Shown here in pieces: positions 1-8,400 of a stretch of DNA of 64,000 nt. Source of the DNA: Bacteroidales bacterium (GTDB taxonomy: Bacteria; Bacteroidota; Bacteroidia; Bacteroidales; UBA932); contig JAFYUS010000064.1 of NCBI GenBank assembly GCA_017549505.1, positions 1 through 64,000 of the forward strand. Direction: 5' to 3'. The position numbers and the translations under genes are program-made. Positions within the stretch are counted from its first letter, which is position 1. Each line of letters opens with the position of its first letter. The notes beneath the pieces were generated by a model. The model saw only the letters and a list, made by a program, of their open reading frames with translations. It had not been told where the DNA came from and did not search any database.

Positions 1-1
1 A

Positions 2-196
2 GAGAATCCGGATAAGATTCTGGAAGACCTCAAGAGTGAGATAGAAACTAATGTCAGAGTCAATAATAAGACCCGGATATATTGCATCAGAAAGATAGGG
101 GAGAAGATTAAAGGTAGTTTTCTATTTGGGTCTAGAAAAGGTAATCCTTGGGAAGGCTATGGAGATGTAGATAAAGGAGTAGAGGATGGCGAATAG
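2..196 (+). CDS. C-terminal part of an unidentified protein (truncated by window edge)
   Basis: An open frame runs from the window edge for 64 codons to a TAG at 194-196. The visible part is lysine- and glutamate-rich and ends in a hydrophilic tail. No conserved motif is recognisable. The stop lies 11 bases inside the following PIN-domain gene, in another frame, so the two are translationally coupled. A PIN toxin is often preceded by its antitoxin, but this fragment shows no clear antitoxin fold and the start is missing, so that role is only a possibility. Confidence 0.55.
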   Translation, partial: ENPDKILEDLKSEIETNVRVNNKTRIYCIRKIGEKIKGSFLFGSRKGNPWEGYGDVDKGVEDGE

Positions 197-611
197 GATA
201 TTAGTTGATACCGGATTCTGGTATGCTGTATTTGATAAAAGGGATTGCCATAAGGCGGATGCAGAGTGTCTTGTCGCAAAGTATTTTGATAAGTCTGCCT
301 ATGAGATAGTTGTTCCTTTTCCAACTATGTATGAGTTGTTGAGGACGAGGTTTGTAAAGAATAAGGAGGCACTAGAAGAAATCAGACAGATGTTCCAGAG
401 CGGACGTATAACGCGATTAGATGATGATGCTTATAGATTGGAGGCATTGGAACTTACCTTGCTTGAGTCAAAAAGAAATATAAGTCTTGTGGATAATATT
501 ATAAGGCTGATGCTCGATGATAAGAGTGTAGGAGCTAAAGGCCTGATTACATTTAATGTCGGTGATTTTCAGGATGTCTGTCATAAAAATAGTATTGATA
601 TCCTTTTTTAG
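186..611 (+). CDS. PIN-domain protein (VapC-like putative ribonuclease)
   Basis: This 141-residue protein has the layout of a single PIN domain. PIN domains are Mg2+-dependent nucleases, and in VapC toxins they cleave tRNA or rRNA. The expected acidic residues are visible: D8 in the N-terminal ILVDTGFWYA strand, E50 in MYELLRT, D103 in SLVDN and D127 in NVGDF. Length fits the family. The ATG overlaps the end of the upstream frame by 11 bases, as in toxin-antitoxin pairs, but the upstream partner is cut off and not recognised. It could also be a solitary PIN nuclease. The fold assignment is fairly secure and the toxin role is inferred. Confidence 0.75.
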   Translation: MANRILVDTGFWYAVFDKRDCHKADAECLVAKYFDKSAYEIVVPFPTMYELLRTRFVKNKEALEEIRQMFQSGRITRLDDDAYRLEALELTLLESKRNISLVDNIIRLMLDDKSVGAKGLITFNVGDFQDVCHKNSIDILF

Positions 612-624
612 AGAAATACAGTAT

Positions 625-653
625 TGAACCGGTGGAAATTAGCCACCGGTTCA
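625..653 (+). terminator. Hairpin after the PIN gene
   Basis: An 11-bp perfect stem (TGAACCGGTGG with CCACCGGTTCA) and a 7-base loop lie 14 bases after the stop codon. There is no strong U-tract, so it is a plausible but not classic terminator. The remaining bases up to 811 hold no gene. Confidence 0.5.
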
Positions 654-811
654 TGTGCTTTATCCAGGTTGTTCTCTTCATGAACCACCGGATTCGAAGA
701 GATGTACGTGGTTCAGTTAACTTCACTTCGCTTCACCTCCCTTGACCTTGGCTAGTTTGACTTGGGGTGGTAAATTATCCAAATTAATTTAGTTAAATGG
801 GACAAAAAGCC

Positions 812-819
812 TATCTTTG
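812..819 (+). promoter_or_regulatory. Bacteroidota -7 promoter element for the nucleotide-sugar operon
   Basis: TATCTTTG matches the Bacteroidota TAnnTTTG -7 consensus and ends 22 bases before the ATG of the aminotransferase. All genes from 842 to 10449 follow on the same strand with short gaps, so this is the likely main promoter. No clear -33 element was made out. Confidence 0.65.
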
Positions 820-841
820 TATGTTTTAGAAAATTACTGAC

Positions 842-2035
842 ATGCCAAAGATATCTCAGCGCGGCAAAGAGATGCCGTCATCACCGATTCGAAGACTTGC
901 TCCGCTTGCTAATGAGGCGAAGGCGAGGGGAGTGAAGGTTTACCATCTTAATATCGGACAGCCGGATCTTCCGACTCCGCAGAAGGCGTTAGATGCGCTT
1001 AAGAATATTGATCGTAATATACTTGAATATAGCCCTTCGCAGGGTTTCCTCTCGCTTCGTGAGAAGCTTCAGGCTTATTATCGTAAGTTCCGTATCGAAT
1101 TGTCTGTCAATGATATCATCGTTACGAGCGGTGGTTCGGAGGCGGTGCTTTTTGCATTCCTTGCCTGCTTGAATCCTGGCGATGAGATCATCGTTCCGGA
1201 ACCGGCTTATGCAAACTATATGGCTTTCGCGGTTTCTGCGGGAGCTGTGATCAAGACAGTTACTTCGACTATAGATACCGGTTTCGCTCTTCCTCCAGTA
1301 GAGAAGTTTGAGGAACTGATTACCGAGCGTACCAAGGCTATCCTTATCTGTAACCCTAACAACCCTACAGGTTATCTTTACAGCCGTGCGGAGATGAACC
1401 AGATCCGTGACCTTGTGATGAAGTATGACCTTTATCTTTTCTCGGATGAGGTTTACCGTGAGTTCATCTATACGGGTTCACCATACATTTCGGCTCTTAA
1501 TCTTGATGGAATCGAGAATAATGTGGTGCTGGTGGATTCGGTGTCGAAGCGTTATTCGGAGTGCGGTATCCGCATCGGTGCGCTCGTTACCCGTAATGCA
1601 GATGTGCGTAGGGCTGTCATGAAGTTCTGCCAGGCGCGTCTGTCGCCGCCGCTTCTGGGTCAGATCGTGGCCGAGGAGTCAATCGAGGGTACAGAGGAAT
1701 ATGCGGCTGACGTTTACGAAGAGTACGTTGAGCGCAGGAAGTGCCTCGTGGATGGTCTCAACAGGATCGAGGGCGTATATTCGCCGATTCCGATGGGTGC
1801 ATTCTACACTGTGGCAAGCCTGCCGGTCGACGATGCGGACAAGTTCTGCGAGTGGTGTCTTAGCGATTTCAATTATGAGGGCGAGACTGTAATGATGGCT
1901 CCTGCCAGCGGATTCTATTCGACTCCGGGCATGGGACGTAACGAGGTACGTATCGCATACGTCCTTAAGAAGGAGGATCTGCAGCGCGCACTTTTCATCC
2001 TTGAAAAGGCGCTGGAGGCATATAACAAGAAATAA
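842..2035 (+). CDS. Pyridoxal-phosphate aminotransferase, class I/II fold
   Basis: The 397-residue protein resembles the aspartate aminotransferase fold-type I family, which moves an amino group between an amino acid and a 2-oxo acid using PLP. The signature NPNNPTG that contacts the substrate carboxylate is present, as is the SDEVY strand with the aspartate that binds the pyridine nitrogen. The Schiff-base lysine is K236 in SVSKRYSECG, and the conserved C-terminal arginine region (RIAYV) follows. It is the first gene of the operon and lies 15 bases before the sugar dehydrogenase. The substrate is not clear: aspartate or another amino acid is likelier than a nucleotide sugar, since it lacks the DegT/DnrJ pattern. 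Confidence 0.85.
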   Translation: MPKISQRGKEMPSSPIRRLAPLANEAKARGVKVYHLNIGQPDLPTPQKALDALKNIDRNILEYSPSQGFLSLREKLQAYYRKFRIELSVNDIIVTSGGSEAVLFAFLACLNPGDEIIVPEPAYANYMAFAVSAGAVIKTVTSTIDTGFALPPVEKFEELITERTKAILICNPNNPTGYLYSRAEMNQIRDLVMKYDLYLFSDEVYREFIYTGSPYISALNLDGIENNVVLVDSVSKRYSECGIRIGALVTRNADVRRAVMKFCQARLSPPLLGQIVAEESIEGTEEYAADVYEEYVERRKCLVDGLNRIEGVYSPIPMGAFYTVASLPVDDADKFCEWCLSDFNYEGETVMMAPASGFYSTPGMGRNEVRIAYVLKKEDLQRALFILEKALEAYNKK

Positions 2036-2050
2036 TTTAAAGTTCAAAAT

Positions 2051-3367
2051 ATGAAGATAGCAGTAGCGGGAACAGGATATGTAGGTCTTTCGATGGCCAC
2101 CCTCCTTGCCCAGAAACACACAGTTACAGCCGTAGACATCATCCCGGCGAAGGTGGAGATGATCAACAATCGTAAGTCTCCGATCCAGGATGAGTACATC
2201 GAGAAGTATTTTGCAGAGAAGGAGCTTGACCTTACTGCGACTCTCGATGCTGAGGCGGCTTACAAGGATGCGGAGTTTGTGATTATTGCGGCTCCGACAA
2301 ATTATGATGCAAAGAAGAATTTCTTCGATACTTCAGCTGTCGAGGCAGTGATAGACAAGGTGCTTGCGGTGAATCCGGATGCAGTCATGGTCATCAAGTC
2401 GACCATCCCTGTAGGATATTGCCGCTCGCTTTATGTAAAATATGCCCTCCGTTTCGCTTACGACGAGCATCTCCGCGGAAAGAAGTTCAACCTTCTTTTC
2501 TCTCCTGAGTTCCTCCGCGAGTCGAAGGCTCTCTACGACAACCTCTATCCTTCACGTATCATCGTAGGTACTCCGAAGTTCATCAACAACTTCGAGGATG
2601 AGAACCGCGCAATTGCGATGATCGCAGACTTCGACCGCATGAAGGAGGCTGCGCGCACTTTTGCAGGGCTCCTGCAGGAGGGAGCGCTCAAGGAGAACAT
2701 CCCGACCTTGTTCATGGGCCTCAAGGAGGCTGAGGCTGTGAAGCTCTTTGCCAATACATACCTTGCTTTGCGTGTGTCGTACTTCAATGAGCTTGATACA
2801 TATGCTGAGGTGAAGGGACTTGATACCCAGCAGATCATCGACGGTGTCTGCCTCGATCCGCGTATCGGTGCCCACTATAACAACCCGTCTTTCGGTTACG
2901 GCGGATACTGCCTTCCAAAGGATACGAAGCAGCTCCTTGCAAACTACAACGATGTGCCTCAGAACCTAGTCCGCGCCATCGTGGACAGCAACCGCACACG
3001 TAAGGACTTCATCGCAGACCGCGTGCTCCAGATGGCCGGTTACTATGATGACAACGCATCTTTCGATGCCGACAAGGAGGCAGGATGCGTCATCGGTGTC
3101 TACCGTCTTACCATGAAGTCGAATTCCGACAACTTCCGTCAGAGCTCGATCCAGGGCGTGATGAAGCGTGTCAAGGCGAAGGGTGCCACTGTAGTGATTT
3201 ATGAACCTACCCTTGAGGACGGTTCGACATTCTTCGGCAGCCGTGTCGTGAACGACCTCGAGGCGTTCAAGAATCAGTGCGATGCGATCATCGCCAACCG
3301 TTACGACTCTTGCCTGGACGATGTCCAGGACAAGGTGTATACCCGTGATATCTTTAAACGAGACTAA
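2051..3367 (+). CDS. ugd: UDP-glucose 6-dehydrogenase / nucleotide-sugar dehydrogenase
   Basis: This 438-residue enzyme oxidises UDP-glucose to UDP-glucuronate in two NAD+-dependent steps in the cytoplasm. The N-terminal Rossmann motif GTGYVGLS is intact. The central helix carries [20 protein letters not shown]. The catalytic cysteine is C287 in [16 protein letters not shown]-terminal nucleotide-binding domain follows ([18 protein letters not shown]). Its product is the substrate of the UDP-glucuronate epimerase gene at 5308-6348, which fixes its likely substrate as UDP-glucose rather than UDP-ManNAc. It sits second in the operon, with only 9 bases to the next gene. Confidence 0.88.
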   Translation: MKIAVAGTGYVGLSMATLLAQKHTVTAVDIIPAKVEMINNRKSPIQDEYIEKYFAEKELDLTATLDAEAAYKDAEFVIIAAPTNYDAKKNFFDTSAVEAVIDKVLAVNPDAVMVIKSTIPVGYCRSLYVKYALRFAYDEHLRGKKFNLLFSPEFLRESKALYDNLYPSRIIVGTPKFINNFEDENRAIAMIADFDRMKEAARTFAGLLQEGALKENIPTLFMGLKEAEAVKLFANTYLALRVSYFNELDTYAEVKGLDTQQIIDGVCLDPRIGAHYNNPSFGYGGYCLPKDTKQLLANYNDVPQNLVRAIVDSNRTRKDFIADRVLQMAGYYDDNASFDADKEAGCVIGVYRLTMKSNSDNFRQSSIQGVMKRVKAKGATVVIYEPTLEDGSTFFGSRVVNDLEAFKNQCDAIIANRYDSCLDDVQDKVYTRDIFKRD

Positions 3368-3376
3368 TATACCGCA

Positions 3377-4519
3377 ATGGAAAACTATCAGTACCACATC
3401 TTTTCGCCCTATCGAGTATGTCCGTTAGGAGCGCATGTTGACCATCAGCATGGACTTGTTACAGGTTTCGCCTTTGATAAGGGCGTCGACCTTTGGTTCA
3501 CACCGACCGAAGACGGAAGTGTCCATCTGAAGAGCCTGACTTTCGATGGAGAGGTGTCATTCGATGTCACCAAGCCTTCCCAGGTGAAGGAAGGCAACTG
3601 GGGCGATTATGCTCGTGGAGCCAAATATGCTCTCAAGAAACGTTTCGAGCTTACCCGTGGTATTGAAGGCGTGATCAGGGGAAGCCTCCCTGTGGGAGGC
3701 CTTTCCAGCAGTGCAGCTGTACTGACTGCCTATGTGATGGCGCTTGCCAAGGCAAACAACATCACTCTTTCAAAGATGGAGGTGATCAAGACAGCCAGTC
3801 AGGCCGAGCGTGAATACATCGGCCTGACGAACGGTATCCTCGACCAGGCATGTATCGTGCTTGGCGAGAAGGATTCACTTCTTTTCCTTGATACTGACTC
3901 CGAGCAGTACCGTATCATCAAGAAGAATCCGCGTATGCCGGAGTTCGAGATCGCCATCATCTTCTCGGGACTTACACGTAGTCTTGTGAGCAGCGATTAT
4001 AACCTCCGCGTAGCGGAGTGCAAGACGGCAGCGTGGAACATGATGGCTTATACCGGTATGCCTCTCAAGCCGTTTGACAAGACTTACTTAAGAGATATTC
4101 CTAAGGAGACTTATGAACTTACCAGGGAGAAGATGCCTCCTCGTTTCGCCCGTCGTGCGGAGCATTTCTACAGCGAGTACAAGCGTGTGCGTAAGGGAGT
4201 TACCGCATGGGAGACCGGTAACCTCGCTCTCTTCGGCCAGCTCAGTTTCGAGAGCTGCCAGAGCTCGATCAAGAACTATGAGTGCGGAAGCGAGGAGCTG
4301 ATCGCAATCTACAATATCATGCGTCAGTGCGAGGGCATATACGGCGGCCGCTTCAGCGGCGCCGGATTCAAGGGCGCTTGCATCGCCCTTGTGGATCCTT
4401 CGAAGAAGGAGCAGATCCGCGAGCAGATCACAAGCGAGTACCTCCGCATGTTCCCTGAGTACACAGATACGTTTGAGATCCATTTCTGCAAGACTGACGA
4501 CGGAGCCAGATTTGTTTAG
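3377..4519 (+). CDS. GHMP-family sugar kinase, similar to galacturonate kinase
   Basis: The 380-residue protein is a GHMP small-molecule kinase that would phosphorylate a sugar at C1 with ATP. The galactokinase-type N-terminal box is altered to RVCPLGAHVDHQ (residues 13-24). The ATP-binding motif is GSLPVGGLSSSAA (102-114), and the C-terminal glycine-rich box is GRFSGAGFKGACIAL. Instead of the galactokinase GEHxDY, the GAHVDHQ form recalls plant galacturonic acid kinase as remembered, not searched. The next gene is a nucleotidyltransferase, and UDP-glucuronate and UDP-galacturonate enzymes flank both. A kinase plus pyrophosphorylase salvage step for a uronic acid is therefore a reasonable inference. 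Plain galactokinase is the alternative. Confidence 0.75.
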   Translation: MENYQYHIFSPYRVCPLGAHVDHQHGLVTGFAFDKGVDLWFTPTEDGSVHLKSLTFDGEVSFDVTKPSQVKEGNWGDYARGAKYALKKRFELTRGIEGVIRGSLPVGGLSSSAAVLTAYVMALAKANNITLSKMEVIKTASQAEREYIGLTNGILDQACIVLGEKDSLLFLDTDSEQYRIIKKNPRMPEFEIAIIFSGLTRSLVSSDYNLRVAECKTAAWNMMAYTGMPLKPFDKTYLRDIPKETYELTREKMPPRFARRAEHFYSEYKRVRKGVTAWETGNLALFGQLSFESCQSSIKNYECGSEELIAIYNIMRQCEGIYGGRFSGAGFKGACIALVDPSKKEQIREQITSEYLRMFPEYTDTFEIHFCKTDDGARFV

Positions 4520-4524
4520 ACCCC

Positions 4525-5256
4525 ATGAAGAATATAGTTATAGCCGCAGGATACGCCACAAGGCTTGGCGAACTGACAAGGAACTTCCCGAAGCCGTTGC
4601 TTCAGATAGGGGAGTCCACAATTCTTGGACGCATGCTCGACGATATCGACAGGATTGACGATATCGATGAGCATATCATCATCACCAACCATCGTTTCGC
4701 CCATATCTTCGAGGAGTGGGCTGCAGCGCAGAGCTATAAGAAGCCTGTGACCATCGTGGATGACGGTACTTCTACCAATGAAACGCGTCTCGGAGCAGTC
4801 TGCGACCTGCTTTTTGCGATGGAGAAGCTTTCGATTGACGATGATCTGCTCGTTGTGGCTGCTGACAATATCCTGATGTTCAGTTTCCAGGAGTTTGTGG
4901 ACTTCGCCAAGGAGAAGGATTCGTCATGCATCATGTGCCACGAGCAGCCTAGCATCGAGAGACTTCAGCGTACAGGAGTAGTCGTGCTTGACGATTCTTT
5001 CAAGGTGCTGAACATGGAGGAGAAACCTCAGGTGCCGAAGTCGCATTGGGCTGTGCCTCCGTTCTATATCTATCTTAAGAAGGACCTCGACCTTGTACGT
5101 CATAGCGTCGAGAACGGATGCGGCAAGGATGCCCCCGGCAACCTTGCCCATTATATGGTGGACAACACCGTGATGCATGCATGGTCTATGAGCGCGGGAC
5201 GATTTGATATCGGTAGTCTTGACAGCTACGAAGAGGCGAAGCAACTCTTCGGGTAA
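4525..5256 (+). CDS. Sugar-1-phosphate nucleotidyltransferase
   Basis: This 243-residue single-domain nucleotidyltransferase begins with the family hallmark IAAGYATRLGELT and the lysine box FPKPLLQIG. The metal-binding aspartate lies in VVAADNIL, and VLNMEEKPQVPKS is the usual substrate-loop motif. It lacks a C-terminal left-handed beta-helix. It would join a sugar-1-phosphate to a nucleotide, releasing pyrophosphate. It starts 5 bases after the GHMP kinase, so the two probably act in sequence. The exact sugar and nucleotide are unknown. Confidence 0.82.
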   Translation: MKNIVIAAGYATRLGELTRNFPKPLLQIGESTILGRMLDDIDRIDDIDEHIIITNHRFAHIFEEWAAAQSYKKPVTIVDDGTSTNETRLGAVCDLLFAMEKLSIDDDLLVVAADNILMFSFQEFVDFAKEKDSSCIMCHEQPSIERLQRTGVVVLDDSFKVLNMEEKPQVPKSHWAVPPFYIYLKKDLDLVRHSVENGCGKDAPGNLAHYMVDNTVMHAWSMSAGRFDIGSLDSYEEAKQLFG

Positions 5257-5258
5257 CC

Positions 5259-5279
5259 ATCCTGAGCGAAGCGCAGGAT
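5259..5279 (+). terminator. Short intra-operon hairpin with CCTGAGCGAAGCGCAGG core
   Basis: ATCCTG and CAGGAT arms flank a GCGAAGC loop just after the nucleotidyltransferase stop, followed by TCTTTT. It lies in the only gap over 50 bases in the upstream half of the operon, so it may attenuate transcription or be a short dispersed repeat. Confidence 0.4.
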
Positions 5280-5307
5280 CTCTTTTAACTAGTTAATTAC
5301 AGTAACC

Positions 5308-6348
5308 ATGACAATATTAGTGACAGGAGCAGCCGGATTCATAGGTAGCAATCTGGTGAAGATGATTTACAAGAGATATGACAACCCTGTGGTTGTAGGT
5401 ATCGACAATATGAACGATTACTATGACGTCCGCCTTAAGGAGGAGCGTCTTGCACAGCTTTCAGAATACCCGAACTTTACTTTCGTTCGTGGAAATATCG
5501 CTGACAAGGAGCTGATTGACAATATCTTTGCAGAGTATAAGCCGCAGGTTGTGGTAAATCTCGCAGCTCAGGCTGGTGTACGTTACAGCATCACCAATCC
5601 GGGAGCTTATATCGAAGCTAACCTTATCGGTTTCTATAATATCCTCGAGGCTTGCCGCCATTCATACGAGCAGTATGAGGGTGGAGTGGAGCATCTTGTT
5701 TATGCTTCTTCATCTTCAGTTTACGGATCCAACAAGAAGGTCCCTTACTCTACAGACGATAAGGTAGACAATCCTGTATCGCTTTATGCAGCTACCAAGA
5801 AGAGCAACGAGCTCATGGCCCACGCATACAGCAAGCTTTACAACATTCCTTCTACAGGTCTCCGTTTCTTTACCGTTTACGGTCCTGCAGGTCGTCCTGA
5901 CATGGCATACTTCGGCTTCACCAACAAGCTCGTGAAGGGTGAGAAGATCCAGATCTTCAACTACGGTAACTGCAAACGTGACTTCACATATGTAGACGAC
6001 ATCGTCGAGGGTGTTATCCGCGTGATGCAGAAGGCCCCTGTAAAGCAGGTAGGCGAGGACGGACTCCCTGTTCCTCCATACGCAGTATACAATATCGGTA
6101 ACAGCAACCCTGAGAATCTCCTCGAGTTCGTTACCATCCTCCAGGATGAGCTTCTCGCAGCAGGTGTCCTTCCTGCAGATTATGATTTCGAAGCCCATAA
6201 GGAACTAGTTCCTATGCAGCCAGGTGATGTCCCTGTGACATTCGCTGATACATCTGCTCTTGAGCGCGACTTCGGCTTCAAGCCATCCACATCCCTCCGT
6301 GAAGGTCTCCGTGCCTTTGCCCAGTGGTACAAGGAATATTACGGTTAA
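5308..6348 (+). CDS. UDP-glucuronate 4-epimerase
   Basis: A 346-residue extended short-chain dehydrogenase/epimerase. The NAD-binding GAAGFIGS motif is near the start, followed by DNMNDYYDVRLKEERL, a stretch typical of UDP-glucuronate/UDP-galacturonate epimerases (CapI/GAE type). The catalytic serine strand is YASSSSVYG, and the YxxxK pair is Y160/K164 in YAATKKSNE. RFFTVYGPAGRPDMA is the usual substrate-binding region. It would interconvert UDP-glucuronate and UDP-galacturonate in the cytoplasm, using the product of the ugd gene upstream in the same operon. Confidence in the substrate rests on these motifs and the neighbour. Confidence 0.85.
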   Translation: MTILVTGAAGFIGSNLVKMIYKRYDNPVVVGIDNMNDYYDVRLKEERLAQLSEYPNFTFVRGNIADKELIDNIFAEYKPQVVVNLAAQAGVRYSITNPGAYIEANLIGFYNILEACRHSYEQYEGGVEHLVYASSSSVYGSNKKVPYSTDDKVDNPVSLYAATKKSNELMAHAYSKLYNIPSTGLRFFTVYGPAGRPDMAYFGFTNKLVKGEKIQIFNYGNCKRDFTYVDDIVEGVIRVMQKAPVKQVGEDGLPVPPYAVYNIGNSNPENLLEFVTILQDELLAAGVLPADYDFEAHKELVPMQPGDVPVTFADTSALERDFGFKPSTSLREGLRAFAQWYKEYYG

Positions 6349-6361
6349 TCCATAAAGATCC

Positions 6362-7234
6362 ATGAAAGGAATCGTACTCGCCGGAGGCTCCGGCACGCGT
6401 CTTTATCCGATTACGAAGGGGGTGAGCAAGCAGATGCTGCCGGTCTTCGACAAGCCGATGATCTATTATCCGATATCGGTGCTGATGCTGGCGGGTATCA
6501 GGGATATCCTGATCATCTCGACGCCGCATGATCTGCCTGGTTTCCAGAGGCTTCTGGGGGATGGCAGTGATTATGGGGTAAGGTTCGGGTATGCCGAGCA
6601 GCCGTCGCCAGACGGCCTTGCTCAGGCATTCATCATCGGCGATGAATTCATCGGCGATGATTCCGTATGCATGGTGCTGGGAGATAATATCTTTCATGGA
6701 AGCCAGTTCGTGCCGATGCTCAAGGAGGCGGTGAGGGCAGCCGAAGAGGAGTCGAAGGCGACGATTTTCGGCTACTGGGTAAGCGATCCTCAGCGCTATG
6801 GTGTAGCGGAGTTCGATGAGGCGGGCAACTGCCTGTCCATCGAGGAGAAGCCTGCGGAGCCTAAGTCCAACTATGCAGTCGTAGGTCTGTACTTCTATCC
6901 TAACAAGGTCGTGGAGATTGCAAAGTCGATCAAGCCTTCGGCGCGAGGCGAGCTGGAGATTACTACCGTCAATCAGCGTTTCCTTTCAGATGGTCAGCTT
7001 AAGGTCCAGAATCTCGGCCGTGGTTTCGCATGGCTCGACACCGGAACGCATGACTCGCTTTCTGAAGCATCAACCTTCGTCGAGGTCATCGAGAAACGCC
7101 AGGGTCTGAAGATTGCATGTCTCGAAGAGATCGCATACGTCAACGGATGGATAACAGCGGACCGCGTCCGCGAACTCGCCCAGCCGATGATAAAGAACCA
7201 GTACGGACAGTATCTTATCAACCTTGTCAAATGA
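6362..7234 (+). CDS. rfbA: Glucose-1-phosphate thymidylyltransferase
   Basis: This 290-residue protein carries the RmlA signatures: [40 protein letters not shown] and [12 protein letters not shown]. It makes dTDP-glucose from dTTP and glucose-1-phosphate, the first step to dTDP-rhamnose and other deoxysugars. It overlaps rfbB by four bases (ATGA), so the two are translationally coupled. The later steps rmlC and rmlD are not in this window. Confidence 0.93.
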   Translation: MKGIVLAGGSGTRLYPITKGVSKQMLPVFDKPMIYYPISVLMLAGIRDILIISTPHDLPGFQRLLGDGSDYGVRFGYAEQPSPDGLAQAFIIGDEFIGDDSVCMVLGDNIFHGSQFVPMLKEAVRAAEEESKATIFGYWVSDPQRYGVAEFDEAGNCLSIEEKPAEPKSNYAVVGLYFYPNKVVEIAKSIKPSARGELEITTVNQRFLSDGQLKVQNLGRGFAWLDTGTHDSLSEASTFVEVIEKRQGLKIACLEEIAYVNGWITADRVRELAQPMIKNQYGQYLINLVK

Positions 7235-8397
7235 AGAGGACGATAGTCATAACCGGCGGAGCCGGATTCATCGGAAGTCATGTAGTCAGGTTATTTGTCA
7301 ATAAATATCCTGACTATAAGGTAATTAACGTCGATAAGCTGACCTATGCCGGCAACCTGGCAAACCTCCGTGACATAGAGTCCCGCCCGAACTACAGGTT
7401 CGTGAAGATGGACATCTGCGACTTCGAAGCCTTCCATCAGCTCATGCAGGATGAACACGTAGACGGCATCATACACCTCGCCGCCGAGTCCCATGTCGAC
7501 CGTTCCATCAAGGATCCTTTCACATTCGCCCGCACCAACGTGATGGGCACACTGTCTCTCCTTCAGGCAGCTAAACTTTACTGGGAACAGTTCGGCTACG
7601 TCATGCCATCCCATTGTGATGCTGACTCACTGCGTCATTGTGATTCTGACTCACCACGTCATTGCGAGGAGTCCGAAGGACGACGTGGCAATCTCTCAGA
7701 AGTTATCCCCTGCAGATTCTACCACATATCGACCGACGAAGTCTACGGTTCACTGGACTTCAATGACGAACTCTTCACAGAGGAGACGAAATACGACCCC
7801 CATTCTCCATATTCAGCTTCAAAGGCATCGTCTGACCATTTCGTCCGTGCATACCATGACACCTACGGCATGCCGACCATCGTGACTAACTGCTCGAACA
7901 ACTATGGTCCATACCAGTTCCCTGAGAAGCTCATCCCTCTGTTCATCAATAATATCCGCCACGGCAAGCCTCTTCCGGTCTATGGTCGTGGCGAGAATGT
8001 GCGTGATTGGCTCTATGTGGAGGATCATGCACGCGCTATAGACCTGATCTTCCATGAGGGCCGTGTCGCTGAGACCTACAATATAGGGGGATTCAATGAA
8101 TGGAGGAACATTGACCTTATAAAGGTCGTCATAAAGGCTGTTGACAGGGAGCTCGGAAACCCGGAGGGTTATTCCGAGCGCCTGATCTCATACGTAACAG
8201 ACCGCCCTGGTCATGATGCCCGTTATGCAATCGACTCATCCAAGCTCCACAGGGAGCTTGGATGGGAGCCTTCCCTCCAGTTCGAGGAAGGCATCGCAAA
8301 GACCGTCCGCTGGTACCTCGAAAACCAGTCTTGGATGGACCACGTCACCAGCGGTGATTATATGAACTATTACGAACAAATGTATACAGACAGATAG
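7231..8397 (+). CDS. rfbB: dTDP-glucose 4,6-dehydratase with an in-frame repeat insertion
   Basis: The ATG at 7231 overlaps the rfbA stop and gives the canonical N-terminus [17 protein letters not shown], so longer upstream starts are rejected. The 388-residue enzyme converts dTDP-glucose to dTDP-4-keto-6-deoxyglucose. [41 protein letters not shown] and [15 protein letters not shown] are all family motifs. Between KLYWEQFG and [12 protein letters not shown], where relatives have about a dozen residues, there are about 40. The extra residues (roughly 124-160) are rich in His, Cys, Ser and Arg and are encoded by a dispersed palindromic repeat (7599-7695). The insert lies before the catalytic strand, in a surface loop, so function may be kept. 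Confidence 0.92.
   Translation: MKRTIVITGGAGFIGSHVVRLFVNKYPDYKVINVDKLTYAGNLANLRDIESRPNYRFVKMDICDFEAFHQLMQDEHVDGIIHLAAESHVDRSIKDPFTFARTNVMGTLSLLQAAKLYWEQFGYVMPSHCDADSLRHCDSDSPRHCEESEGRRGNLSEVIPCRFYHISTDEVYGSLDFNDELFTEETKYDPHSPYSASKASSDHFVRAYHDTYGMPTIVTNCSNNYGPYQFPEKLIPLFINNIRHGKPLPVYGRGENVRDWLYVEDHARAIDLIFHEGRVAETYNIGGFNEWRNIDLIKVVIKAVDRELGNPEGYSERLISYVTDRPGHDARYAIDSSKLHRELGWEPSLQFEEGIAKTVRWYLENQSWMDHVTSGDYMNYYEQMYTDR
7599..7695 (+). repeat. Dispersed palindromic repeat inserted in frame in rfbB
   Basis: Three CGTCAT-starting units follow one another. The second (7633-7656) is a 24-bp diverged unit. The third (7657-7695) is a full element: CGTCATTGCGAGGA, inner hairpin GTCC-GAA-GGAC, then CGTGGCAATCTC. 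The same element with other inner stems lies between genes at 27866-27901 and 27954-27992. Here it is read through in frame and adds about 30 residues. Confidence 0.85.
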
Positions 8398-8400
8398 CTT

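Noticed and set aside
1679..2119. Minus-strand open frame opposite the aminotransferase and ugd
   Set aside because: A shadow of two well-supported genes, with no motif of its own.
7117..7230. Longer N-terminus for rfbB
   Set aside because: The extension overlaps rfbA in another frame. The conserved dehydratase start [17 protein letters not shown] begins at 7231.
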